From contig JARFXR010000002.1 in the NCBI GenBank assembly GCA_029194535.1, forward strand, positions 868,001 through 932,000: 64,000 nucleotides of DNA, read 5' to 3'. The notes below the pieces were generated by a model. It searched no databases. It was not told the origin of the DNA and saw only the letters and a list, made by a program, of their open reading frames with translations. This DNA is from Nitrospira sp. (GTDB taxonomy: Bacteria > Nitrospirota > Nitrospiria > Nitrospirales > Nitrospiraceae). Shown piece after piece: positions 52,555 through 60,823 of this stretch; the first letter of the stretch is position 1; each line of letters opens with the position of its first letter. The position numbers were made by a program, and so were the translations under genes.

Positions 52555-53583
52555 CTACGCCGTCTGGAAACGCTGTCGTCTCGCTGCGAGGGCCGCTGCC
52601 AGCACGATGGCCTCGATGAGGCTTCCCGGATCGGCAATCCCTTTGCCGACGATATCGAAGGCCGTCCCATGATCGACGGAAGTGCGGATGATCGGCAAGC
52701 CGACCGTCAGATTGACGCAGGTGCCGAAGGCCACGAGCTTGAGGGGAATGAGCCCTTGATCATGGTACAGGGCCACGACCCCGTCGAATTCCCCACGCGC
52801 CGCCTTGCCGAACAATGTGTCCGCCGGCAACGGATCGCTCGCCAGGATCCCCTTCGCTCGGGCGGCGCGGGCAGCGGGACGCACGACGCGCGCCTCTTCA
52901 TCGCCGAACAACCCGTGCTCGCCGGCATGGGGGTTGAGTGCGGCGACGCCGATTCGAGGCCGTTTGAGGCCGAACAACCTGGTCAACGCTGCGTGCGCGA
53001 GGCGGATGCCTTTCTCAATCTTCGGTCTCGTCAACTGGGCAGGAAGTTCCTTGATGGCCACATGAGTCGTGACGAACATGATCTTCAGCGGTCCGCCGAC
53101 GATCATCATACCGGATTCTTTCGCCTTTGTGAGGTCGGCCAGCAGCTCGGTGTGCCCGGGGAACTGACAGCCGGCCATGTTGATCGCTTCCTTGTTGATC
53201 GGCGCCGTGACGATCCCGTCGATACAGCCGAGTTGCGCGAGCTGCACCCCCTTCTTGATGAAGGCGACGGAGGCAGCTCCACCCTCCGGGGTCGCGACGC
53301 CGAGTCTGATCGGACCGAGCGGCGCTTCTATTGGATCCAAGACCGAAATCCGACCGCGCCGGAACGAAGCCCGCCCGTGGCCCTCGACCGGCACCACGTC
53401 GAGCGTGAGGCCCAGACGCTTGACGGTCTGTCGCATGATCGAATGCGATCCGATCACCAACGGCAGACACAGCCGGCGCACTCGCAAGCCGGTCAACGCC
53501 TTGGCGATCACCTCCGGACCGATTCCGGCAGGATCGCCCATGGTAATGCCCAGCAGCGGCAGCTTTGAGTTTTCTTGTTTCAT
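52555..53583 (-). CDS. pdxA: 4-hydroxythreonine-4-phosphate dehydrogenase PdxA
   Basis: The 342-residue protein has the PdxA motifs: ITMGDPAGIGPEVIAKAL, the metal-binding His in FPGHTELLADL, VTTHVAIKELP, ALNPHAGEHGLFGDEE, and YHDQGLIPLKL with TSVDHGTAFDI. It oxidises 4-phosphohydroxy-L-threonine in vitamin B6 synthesis. The start at 53583 fits the family; earlier ATGs in frame (53640, 53655) would overlap the antiporter gene. Confidence 0.92.
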   Translation of the reverse strand: MKQENSKLPLLGITMGDPAGIGPEVIAKALTGLRVRRLCLPLVIGSHSIMRQTVKRLGLTLDVVPVEGHGRASFRRGRISVLDPIEAPLGPIRLGVATPEGGAASVAFIKKGVQLAQLGCIDGIVTAPINKEAINMAGCQFPGHTELLADLTKAKESGMMIVGGPLKIMFVTTHVAIKELPAQLTRPKIEKGIRLAHAALTRLFGLKRPRIGVAALNPHAGEHGLFGDEEARVVRPAARAARAKGILASDPLPADTLFGKAARGEFDGVVALYHDQGLIPLKLVAFGTCVNLTVGLPIIRTSVDHGTAFDIVGKGIADPGSLIEAIVLAAALAARRQRFQTA

Positions 53584-53629
53584 TGGTGTGACTGCGTCTT
53601 CAGCAAGAGGTCGAGATTCAGGGACCTTC

Positions 53630-54637
53630 TCATGAGCCATAGAGAAAGACGGCATACCCTATATAAAGGAGCGCGCAGGCGCTCATCAACCACGGCCGCC
53701 AGAGGCGCCCGACAGCCGACTGGAGCAGGAGCGCCAGCGCCGCGACGACGGCCAGCATCATCGTCAGAAGCGCGGACGGCGCAAGCGCCCACTCCGTGCC
53801 GAACAACCCGACGGAGACCGGGATGGTACCTTGGAACACCATGGCGCCGGTGACGTTTCCGACCGCCAAGCGATCCTTCTTCTGGTAGAGCCACAGAAAG
53901 CTGTTCGACATCTCCGGCAATTCGGTCGCCAGCGGCGCAATCAGCAACGACAGGATCAGGGGCGAAATCGACAGGAACTGGGCCGTGGATTCGGCCGCCG
54001 TCACAAACAGATGCGCGCCGATCACCAGCCCGCCCAAACCGGCCAGGGCTTGCAGCACGATCAGGCCGTAGGGCGGAGTGTGCGCCCGTCTGGCGAAGAA
54101 GAGCGCGCCCAGTTCGTCCAGTTCCCCCGCTTCATCATCCCCTGTGTCGGCGAACTTCAACCTGACGTAGTAGAGATACCAGACCACGAGGCCCACCGCC
54201 GCCGCGGCTTGGACGGGAGCCGGCGCGAAAACACAGCCGAGCGCCACCGCATACGCCGCCGTGAAAAAGATCAGATCGACGGAGACCTCTTTGTAATTCA
54301 GCCGGAAGGCGTCGCTTCGCTTGCCGAGAGCGGCGTAGAGCACGAGCAGCATCGCCAAGATTGGAATCACCAATGTGCTCAGCATGAACGGAGCACCAAG
54401 AATCGCGCCGAGGCCGACTTCGACTTCCTCGCGGGTCGAACCGAAAAAGATGGCGACGATCGGAATGGACGTCTCCGGCAGCGTGGTCCCGATCGCGGCC
54501 AAGACGCTTCCAACGGCTCCCTCGGACAGATTGAGCCGCTTCCCCAGCCACTCGACGGCATTCGTAAACAGCGCGCAGGCGCCCAGCGTCACAATCACCG
54601 AGGCCACGAACAGAAGACCGTACAACAGCAGATTCAC
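53630..54637 (-). CDS. CaCA-family cation (Na+/Ca2+-type) exchanger
   Basis: The 335-residue protein has about ten membrane helices and the two alpha-repeats of the CaCA superfamily: GSVLAAIGTTLPETSIPI and LLIAPLATELPEMSNSFL, each with the acidic residue that binds the cation. It should exchange Na+ or H+ for Ca2+ or a like cation across the inner membrane. It overlaps the larC stop by four bases. Confidence 0.85.
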   Translation of the reverse strand: MNLLLYGLLFVASVIVTLGACALFTNAVEWLGKRLNLSEGAVGSVLAAIGTTLPETSIPIVAIFFGSTREEVEVGLGAILGAPFMLSTLVIPILAMLLVLYAALGKRSDAFRLNYKEVSVDLIFFTAAYAVALGCVFAPAPVQAAAAVGLVVWYLYYVRLKFADTGDDEAGELDELGALFFARRAHTPPYGLIVLQALAGLGGLVIGAHLFVTAAESTAQFLSISPLILSLLIAPLATELPEMSNSFLWLYQKKDRLAVGNVTGAMVFQGTIPVSVGLFGTEWALAPSALLTMMLAVVAALALLLQSAVGRLWRPWLMSACALLYIGYAVFLYGS

Positions 54638-55836
54638 GCGCGGTCCTTCTTGTCCGCACGGCCCCGGCGATAGGCCGCCGCGGCCTCCTCCATGACGGCC
54701 TTGACCGGACGCCTGGTTCGTTCAGCGATTCGCTTGCAGTCGAGGTACTCGGGAGAGCCTTTCGCACGTCCTCGATCGAGATCCGCAACCTTAACCCGGA
54801 CCACTCCTCCAGGAAGTCGCACCGTCACGAATCGGCGAGGCAGGACTTGCCTCACGATCTCGTGCACTCGGACACCCAGGGCGGTGGTCTCCTCGAACAG
54901 CACGTCCAGAAGGGCCGGCACGCGCTCCGGGGCGGCAAGGGCGGCCAGCACGATCCCCGGCCTTCCGCGCTTCATGATGACGGGGGTCAGTGTGACATCG
55001 AGCGCTCGCTGTTGAAAGAGCCGCTCCACGATATGTTCATACGTTTGCGGGTTCATGTCGTCCAGATTGGTTTCGATGTGCACGACCCGATCCTGTTCGC
55101 GGCCCGGCCCGGCCGTCGCCGGGGAGAGAAACACCCGCAGCACGTTGGGCCAATCCGCGGGATCGGCGTCGCCTGCTCCATAGCCGACTGCGCTGGAGGA
55201 GAGCAGCGGCATGGGACCGAACTCGGTCGTGAGGCTCCGCAGGAGCGCCACACCGGTCGGGGTCGCCAACTCCCGCGGAGGACCCGCACTGTAGATCGGC
55301 ATGCCTGTAGCGAGAATCGCCACCGCCGGTCCGGGCGCCGGCAATGTCCCGTGAGCCGATTGCAGCGTTCCACTCCCGACGTTGACCGCCGTCGCCGTCA
55401 CTCGGGATACATCCAAGATTTCACAGCCGATCAGACTGCCGACGATGTCCACGAAGGAGTCCAACACTGAGACTTCATGGAAGTGCACGTGGGCCTTAGG
55501 AACGCGATGTGCTCGACTTTCGGCCTCGGCCAATCGGTCGAACACCGTCCGGCTCTGGCGTTTGACCTGCTCGGACAGTCGGCTCCTCGAAAGGATTGCG
55601 TGGATCTGTTTCAGGGACAAGGGCGCCTGCAACCCGGCGCGAAGCATCACGTCGATTTTCGTCGCATGGAGCGCGGCCCGACGCACGCGGCGGCGGCGCA
55701 ATCGAAAGCCGGAGACGTCCAGTCGCTTGAGACCTCGCACGAGATCGTCGAACGGTACCCCGACGTCTACCAACGCACCCAGCGTCATGTCGCCGCTGAT
55801 TCCTGAAAAACAATCGAAATGAAGATGCGCGCCCAT
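54634..55836 (-). CDS. larC: LarC-type nickel-insertion protein
   Basis: The 400-residue protein has the LarC (DUF111) motifs: FDCFSGISGDMTLGALVD, HVHFHEVSVLDSFVDIVG, PAPGPAVAIL, ELATPTGVALL and HIETNLDDMNPQ. LarC inserts nickel into the pincer cofactor of lactate racemase and related enzymes. No frameshift, as found in Lactobacillus larC, is seen. larB lies 785 bp away on the same strand, with a plus-strand gene between; larE and larA are not in the window. Confidence 0.88.
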   Translation of the reverse strand: MGAHLHFDCFSGISGDMTLGALVDVGVPFDDLVRGLKRLDVSGFRLRRRRVRRAALHATKIDVMLRAGLQAPLSLKQIHAILSRSRLSEQVKRQSRTVFDRLAEAESRAHRVPKAHVHFHEVSVLDSFVDIVGSLIGCEILDVSRVTATAVNVGSGTLQSAHGTLPAPGPAVAILATGMPIYSAGPPRELATPTGVALLRSLTTEFGPMPLLSSSAVGYGAGDADPADWPNVLRVFLSPATAGPGREQDRVVHIETNLDDMNPQTYEHIVERLFQQRALDVTLTPVIMKRGRPGIVLAALAAPERVPALLDVLFEETTALGVRVHEIVRQVLPRRFVTVRLPGGVVRVKVADLDRGRAKGSPEYLDCKRIAERTRRPVKAVMEEAAAAYRRGRADKKDRA

Positions 55837-55991
55837 CCTTTACCTCACACGGCACGACGAAAAGAAGCGCGCCATCTTACCCAAGGCCGTCCGGAACGGC
55901 AATGCGCGCATTGACAGGTCTCGGAAGCTGTGCTATCCCACGGACACGGGTCATCCGCCCCGCGCCAATCTGTGAGCCGTCAGACAGCCGC

Positions 55992-56546
55992 ATGTTGTGT
56001 TCGATCCCTTCCACAGGCACGTACACGAAGCACGGCGCGTGCCGCCGTGACGTTCGTAGCTGGCTCTGTGTCTCCTTGGCGGTCCTGTTCATCATGTCGG
56101 GACCGGCCCTCGCAAAATCGAAAGCCCCACGCCCGCCGCGGCCGGAACCGGATCTGAAAATTCTAGAGTTCAAGATCACCCCGACCCCGTACAGCGTGGC
56201 GGCCGGCAATCTGGAATTCTCCGCCGTGGTGCAGCTTCCAAAAGACTTGGACGGCGCCACCCTGCTCGAGGTCTCGTCGCTGGTCACGTCTCCGTCCAAG
56301 ACCTCGATCCGCTTCCTCTCAACTCGCAAGCCGCTCGATGACCATGACATTCCCGCGGCCACCCCCACGGAGTTTCCACGGCTTCCCATCGTATTGACGT
56401 GGGACGGAATGGACCACCAGAAGATGCCGGCCGGCGCGGGCCTCTATCACTACGAGATGCGCGCCAAGCTCCTTGCCAACGGCGAGAAGGGGCCGAGAAC
56501 GCTCATGGTGTCTTGGCCGAAGCGGGGAACGGTGGAAGTGAAATGA
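55992..56546 (+). CDS. Secreted hypothetical protein with a beta-sandwich-like domain
   Basis: From ATG 55992 the 184-residue protein has a signal peptide (SWLCVSLAVLFIMSGPALAK) and a mature part with LKILEFKITPTPYSVAAGNL, VLTWDGMDHQKMPAGAGLYH and TLMVSWPKRGTVEV. The WDG...G.Y.Y pattern resembles FlgD/Ig-like domains. No enzyme motif is seen. It lies between larC and larB on the other strand and ends in a repeat element shared with larB's 3' end. The start is uncertain (an ATG at 55902 is possible). Confidence 0.6.
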   Translation: MLCSIPSTGTYTKHGACRRDVRSWLCVSLAVLFIMSGPALAKSKAPRPPRPEPDLKILEFKITPTPYSVAAGNLEFSAVVQLPKDLDGATLLEVSSLVTSPSKTSIRFLSTRKPLDDHDIPAATPTEFPRLPIVLTWDGMDHQKMPAGAGLYHYEMRAKLLANGEKGPRTLMVSWPKRGTVEVK

Positions 56547-56621
56547 CGGGATAAGAGGGGTAGCGAGGCGAGGGGTTACGGACTAACCCGTTACACCGTT
56601 ATCCCTTTGTCCCCTTTATCT
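56547..56621. repeat. Two-block repeat (about 8-nt period) between convergent genes
   Basis: Block 1 is G-rich with words such as GGGATAAG, AGGGGTAG, GGGGTTAC (from 56548). Block 2 is C-rich with words such as GTTATCCC, TTTGTCCC, CTTTATCT, CTATCCCC. The arms can pair in part (GGGATAA with TTATCCC). It fits the two-block pattern of the heptad elements but with a longer unit. Between convergent genes it could serve as a terminator. Confidence 0.6.
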
Positions 56622-57377
56622 CTATCCCCCTTGCCCCAGCGCATTGATCCGGTGCGCCAGGCATCCGGCGCCGAATCCGTTGTCGATGTTCATCACCCCG
56701 ACACCCGCAGCACAGGAATTCAGCATCGTCAGCAGCGCCGCCAGTCCCCCGAAACTCGCCCCATACCCGCGACTGGACGGTACCGCCACGATCGGACAGG
56801 ACACGAGCCCACCCACGACGCTGGGAAGCACACCGTCCATGCCTGCGATCACCACGATCACCCTCGCCGAGAGTAATCGGCTGCGGCGATCCAGCAACCT
56901 GTGAATGCCGGCGACGCCGACATCATAGAGAGTCTCGACCCGGCTTCCCATGGTTTCCGCCGTGACCTTGGCCTCCTCGGCGACCGGAATATCCGACGTC
57001 CCCGCTGTGACGACGAGCACCAGCCCCATCGGCCGCCGGCCGGGATCGCGCAGGGCGACGACACGAGCGTCTCTATGGTAGACCGCTCGACGGTGAAGCC
57101 TGGTGATGATCGCCGCGACCTCGGGCGTCGCCCGTGTCGCCAAGAACGGCCGGTGTTGGGCGAGCAACGACTTGGCGATGCTGCGCACCTGCGCCGGCGT
57201 CTTCCCTTCGCAGAGCACGACTTCGGGAAACCCTTGCCGGATCGCGCGATGATGGTCGAGCGACGCAAAGCCCAGATCTTCGAAGGGCAAGGATCGAAGC
57301 TGGTCCACGGCCTGACCGACGGACAGCCTACCGAGGCGCACGCGCTCCAACATCTGTTCCAGGCGTCGCCGGTTCAT
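56622..57377 (-). CDS. larB: LarB-type pyridinium-dicarboxylate synthase
   Basis: The 251-residue protein has the PurE-like LarB features: GFPEVVLCEGKTPAQV, GLVLVVTAGTSDIPVAEEA, VIVVIAGMDGVLPSVVGG and VPSSRGYGASFGG. LarB carboxylates nicotinic acid adenine dinucleotide in the first step of the nickel-pincer cofactor. It overlaps the gpsA stop by four bases, so it is cotranscribed with gpsA. Confidence 0.88.
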   Translation of the reverse strand: MNRRRLEQMLERVRLGRLSVGQAVDQLRSLPFEDLGFASLDHHRAIRQGFPEVVLCEGKTPAQVRSIAKSLLAQHRPFLATRATPEVAAIITRLHRRAVYHRDARVVALRDPGRRPMGLVLVVTAGTSDIPVAEEAKVTAETMGSRVETLYDVGVAGIHRLLDRRSRLLSARVIVVIAGMDGVLPSVVGGLVSCPIVAVPSSRGYGASFGGLAALLTMLNSCAAGVGVMNIDNGFGAGCLAHRINALGQGG

Positions 57378-58390
57378 ACGGCGCCTTTCTCGGGCTTCGC
57401 CCCGCGCTCCATCAGATCGGTCACGGCGCGGCGACAGGATTTTCCCTCGAACAGCACCGCGTTGATTTCCTGCACGATGGGCATTTCGACTCTCGCCCGG
57501 CGGGCGAGACCCAGAGCGGCTCTCGCGGTCCGAACCCCTTCGGCCACGGCCTGCATGCCGCTCAGGACCGTCTCAAGTTTTTCACCTCTCCCCAGCCGGA
57601 CGCCGACCGTGTGATTGCGGCTCAAGGTCCCGGTGCAGGTCAGCACCAGATCTCCGACACCGGACAGGCCGTAGAATGTTCTGGGATCCGCGCCCATCGC
57701 CGTGCCCAGGCGAACCATCTCCGCAAGACCTCTGGTGATCAGCGCCGCACGCGTGTTGTGGCCGAGGCCGAGACCATCGACCACTCCCGCGGCAAGCGCC
57801 ATGACATTCTTGAGGGCGCCGCCCAATTGGACGCCGATGAGATCACTGTCGGCGTAGATCCGCAGCGCCGGCGTCATGCACGCCGCCTGAAAGGCGGAAA
57901 CCAATTCACCGTCGCGGCCCGCCAGGCAGAGGGCGGTCGGCTGACCCTCGCTGACCTCTGCGGCAAAACTCGGTCCCGACAGTACAAGGATTCGGTCGCG
58001 CAGATGCCGCGGAAGCACATCGTCCATGATCTGCGAGATCAACTGAAGCGAATCCTCCTCCACCCCTTTGGTCGCGCTGATGATCGGAAGGTCCGTGGAG
58101 AGGAGCGGAGCCATCTCGCGTAACACGGACCGCGCGACGTGGGACGGGACGACGAACAGGACTCCGTCGCAATTCTGCACCGCCTCTCCCAGAATGTGAG
58201 TGACCACCAACGACCGCGGTAAGATCACACCGGGAAGAAAGAGTCGGTTTTCACGCGACGTATGAATCGACTCAACGACCTCCCGTTCATAGGCCCAGAG
58301 TCGCACGAGAAGACCCTTTTCGGCCAAATGCTTGGCGAGGGCGGTTCCCCAGGCTCCGGCACCGACGATTCCGATACGCGTAATGGGCAT
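57374..58390 (-). CDS. gpsA: Glycerol-3-phosphate dehydrogenase [NAD(P)+]
   Basis: The 338-residue protein has the NAD-binding GIVGAGAWGTALAKHLAEKG, the VVPSHVARSVL segment, and the catalytic-Lys regions SATKGVEEDS and GALKNVMALAAGVVDGLG. It makes sn-glycerol-3-phosphate for phospholipid synthesis. It is the first gene of a minus-strand pair with larB. Confidence 0.93.
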   Translation of the reverse strand: MPITRIGIVGAGAWGTALAKHLAEKGLLVRLWAYEREVVESIHTSRENRLFLPGVILPRSLVVTHILGEAVQNCDGVLFVVPSHVARSVLREMAPLLSTDLPIISATKGVEEDSLQLISQIMDDVLPRHLRDRILVLSGPSFAAEVSEGQPTALCLAGRDGELVSAFQAACMTPALRIYADSDLIGVQLGGALKNVMALAAGVVDGLGLGHNTRAALITRGLAEMVRLGTAMGADPRTFYGLSGVGDLVLTCTGTLSRNHTVGVRLGRGEKLETVLSGMQAVAEGVRTARAALGLARRARVEMPIVQEINAVLFEGKSCRRAVTDLMERGAKPEKGAV

Positions 58391-58703
58391 GGTGGTTAGA
58401 TTCTTAGGTCGGAGGTCTGCCCCGTACTGGTGACGGGCAGCCGCGCGCTGGTGGAGGTCGATTATAGAAATCCGATCTTTCCACTGTCAATCGACGAGTG
58501 TTCACAAGGCGTACGGTCCGACTGGCCAAACAGACAGCGTGCGCGAACGAGACGGATCGATCATCGAATATTCAGGCCGTTGGCTCCCCGTACGATGGCA
58601 TATGGCTTGCTCATCCTCGCCTGGATTTCACAATTATCTTCGCAGGAATCCGATGGACCGATAGGATAGCCGGAGCCACATGAAACCAGCGAGGAACCGG
58701 CAC

Positions 58704-59405
58704 ATGAGCATCACACGATTGGACGGTTGGCCGATCGGATTGGCGACGATCCTGGGCTGCACGTTTGCGCTGATTACTTCCCTGCGGGCGGAGACCTACG
58801 TCGGCGGCCAGGTTGGCATGACGTTCCCGCAACCGCTCAGCAACGGCGAGGTCACACAGAATGGCTTCGGAGGCCTCACCATCGATTCCGACCAAGCGCT
58901 GAAGAACTCCATCCTGCTGGGCGCCAAACTGGGCCATTATTTTTCGAAGGCACGCTGGATCGGCATCGAAACGGGCGTATCCTTTGCCAATCCCCACATC
59001 AAGCAGGGATCACTAACGCTCAGCGGGCCCGGCGGGACAGCTAACCTCGGAACATTTGCCGGCGTCTATCAGCGCATGATCATCTGGGATATGGCAACCC
59101 TCATGCTGCGCTACCCGAAGTACCGCCTCCAGCCCTATATGGGAGTAGGTCCGGCGCTGTTCTTCGGACAATTGAGCGGCCCGACCGCGCCTCCCGGACA
59201 ATCGGCAACAAACATCGGCTTGAACGTGGAAGGAGGCCTCCGCTATTACTTCACCCGCCGCTGGGCGCTTTTCGGAGAAGCACAGTATCACTGGGCCAGA
59301 ATGAACTACTCATCGAACGACAACAATCCTGCCGCGGATCCGTTCGCGTTCAAGGCAAACTATGGGGCACTGAATCTCAGTCTCGGCGTCAGCTTTCACT
59401 TCTGA
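58704..59405 (+). CDS. Outer-membrane beta-barrel protein
   Basis: The protein of about 233 residues has a signal peptide (IGLATILGCTFALITSLRAE) and then alternating strands typical of OmpA/OmpW-like 8-stranded barrels, such as YVGGQVGMTFPQPLSNG, IGIETGVSFANPHI, GGLRYYFTRRWALFGEAQY, ending in SLGVSFHF. The terminal Phe is the usual BAM recognition signal. Ligand and role are unknown. An ATG at 58680 adds eight residues and is also possible. Confidence 0.75.
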   Translation: MSITRLDGWPIGLATILGCTFALITSLRAETYVGGQVGMTFPQPLSNGEVTQNGFGGLTIDSDQALKNSILLGAKLGHYFSKARWIGIETGVSFANPHIKQGSLTLSGPGGTANLGTFAGVYQRMIIWDMATLMLRYPKYRLQPYMGVGPALFFGQLSGPTAPPGQSATNIGLNVEGGLRYYFTRRWALFGEAQYHWARMNYSSNDNNPAADPFAFKANYGALNLSLGVSFHF

Positions 59406-59479
59406 CGGACGACCCCTCTGCCGGCCTGCCATCTAGCAAATCACTGCGATTCCGTGTAGCCTCGCGCAGGACATCGCGC

Positions 59480-59848
59480 ATGAAGACCTGTCCATCCTGC
59501 CGTCGAGAACTTCCGGAGCTGAACCGCTATTGCACGCAGTGCGGCCAGCGCCTCGACGCCTATTCCTTTCAGGATCAGCCGCCCGCGACCGAGACCTCCG
59601 CTCCACAGGACGAACCGGACTCTTTGAATCTTCGCGCCCTGTACGGCATGGCTGGGGCGCTGATCCTGGCCGTCATCTTTCCCCCCTGGGAAACCCCTCC
59701 CTCGCAGGAACCGGAATTCCTGGGACTCCGGTTTGTTCTTGACCCTCCGGCTCCCGACGCCATCATCAGCCGTCTGCTGTTGACGATCGAACTCGTCACG
59801 ATCGCCATCGCGGGTCTGTACGGGGCGTTTCTGTTCCGGAAGAAATAG
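59480..59848 (+). CDS. Zinc-ribbon membrane protein
   Basis: The 122-residue protein begins with a C4 zinc ribbon (CPSCRRELPELNRYCTQCGQ), followed by a polar linker and two hydrophobic helices (YGMAGALILAVIFPPW, LTIELVTIAIAGLYGAFLF). This is a common small bacterial architecture of unknown function; the ribbon faces the cytoplasm in most models. Confidence 0.7.
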   Translation: MKTCPSCRRELPELNRYCTQCGQRLDAYSFQDQPPATETSAPQDEPDSLNLRALYGMAGALILAVIFPPWETPPSQEPEFLGLRFVLDPPAPDAIISRLLLTIELVTIAIAGLYGAFLFRKK

Positions 59849-59855
59849 CGGCTCG

Positions 59856-59878
59856 GACGGAGACAGACGTCCTCCGTC
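59856..59878. terminator. Hairpin between convergent genes
   Basis: GACGGAG and CTCCGTC form a perfect 7-bp stem around nine bases, eight bp after the zinc-ribbon stop and 12 bp before the end of the arginine-dihydrolase gene. No clear U-tract follows. It probably ends both transcripts. Confidence 0.45.
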
Positions 59879-59889
59879 TGCAATCGCCG

Positions 59890-60690
59890 TCAGTCCAGCG
59901 CCAGGGTCAGGCACTTGGCGGATCCGCCGGACTTCATGAATTCGTCCAGCGGGAGAGGATACGGCTGGTAGCCGTGAGACTCCAGGAGGGTCATGGTCTT
60001 GGGGCAATTCTCCGGCAGCACCACGTGTCGGCCGATGCACACGGCGTTGCAGGCAAACTTGAGCGCCTCATCTTCGGGCACCTCAAGCCGCCGCCGCGCA
60101 TCCAGTCGTTCGACGATGGCCGCTCGACCATAGTCATCGAACGCGAGAGGATAGTAGAGCAACTCCCCTCCGCTGAGCGGGCAGAAGCAGGTGTCCAAGT
60201 GATAGAACCGGCCGTCCACCAATTCGACCGGAAGAATCTCCATTCCAAAGACATCACCAAGGATCGGAAAGGCTCGGATGTCCGACCGCTGACGATAGCC
60301 TCCGAACCATCCGTCGGCAAAACCCAAGAGATCCCCGGCCCCTTCAAAGTACAGACCTTCATCCAGCGTCGTCACGTCATAACCATGTTCGCGGAACCAC
60401 GCATCGAAGTACGTTTCCTCCCGCCGCCGCTCCGGATACCGAAACCGGCTGGGAACCGCCTTGCCGCCGACCACCACGCCGGCATTGGCCGTGAAGACGA
60501 GATCCGGCAGGCCCGGGACCGGCTTCATCCGCTCCAGCGTCACACCCAACTCCCCTTCCAGTACCCGGATGAGACGATGCCACTGCGCGACCGCCCGCTC
60601 CCTATTGACGACGTTGGACCGGTGCATCCACGGATTGATCTCGTAATCCACCGTGAAATAGTCTGGGGGACAGACCAACAACCGGCTCAT
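59890..60690 (-). CDS. Arginine dihydrolase-like protein (amidinotransferase fold)
   Basis: The 266-residue protein has the fold marks of the DDAH/amidinotransferase superfamily: DYEINPWMH with Asn19, PDLVFTANAGVVVGG with Asn69, YFEGAGDLL, FYHLDTCFCPL with a catalytic-type His, and a C-terminal Cys in GGSAKCLTL. Two Asn in these places match those reported for cyanobacterial ArgZ/AgrE, which turns arginine into ornithine, CO2 and two ammonia. In cyanobacteria that domain is fused to a LOR/SDH domain; here the LOR/SDH protein is the separate gene just upstream (60824). The pair could degrade arginine to proline. Arginine deiminase or a DDAH is an alternative. Confidence 0.75.
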   Translation of the reverse strand: MSRLLVCPPDYFTVDYEINPWMHRSNVVNRERAVAQWHRLIRVLEGELGVTLERMKPVPGLPDLVFTANAGVVVGGKAVPSRFRYPERRREETYFDAWFREHGYDVTTLDEGLYFEGAGDLLGFADGWFGGYRQRSDIRAFPILGDVFGMEILPVELVDGRFYHLDTCFCPLSGGELLYYPLAFDDYGRAAIVERLDARRRLEVPEDEALKFACNAVCIGRHVVLPENCPKTMTLLESHGYQPYPLPLDEFMKSGGSAKCLTLALD

Positions 60691-60823
60691 CCCTCTCCTC
60701 CGCAGGGATCATGCGCTGAGATCAGGACAAACGTCGCTCCTCATGCGGCGATCTCAGCTCGGTTGAACATGGGAACCGCATCGACTCGTCGCAGGCTTGC
60801 CTGTGCGTCGCGTCCGCCTCGAC

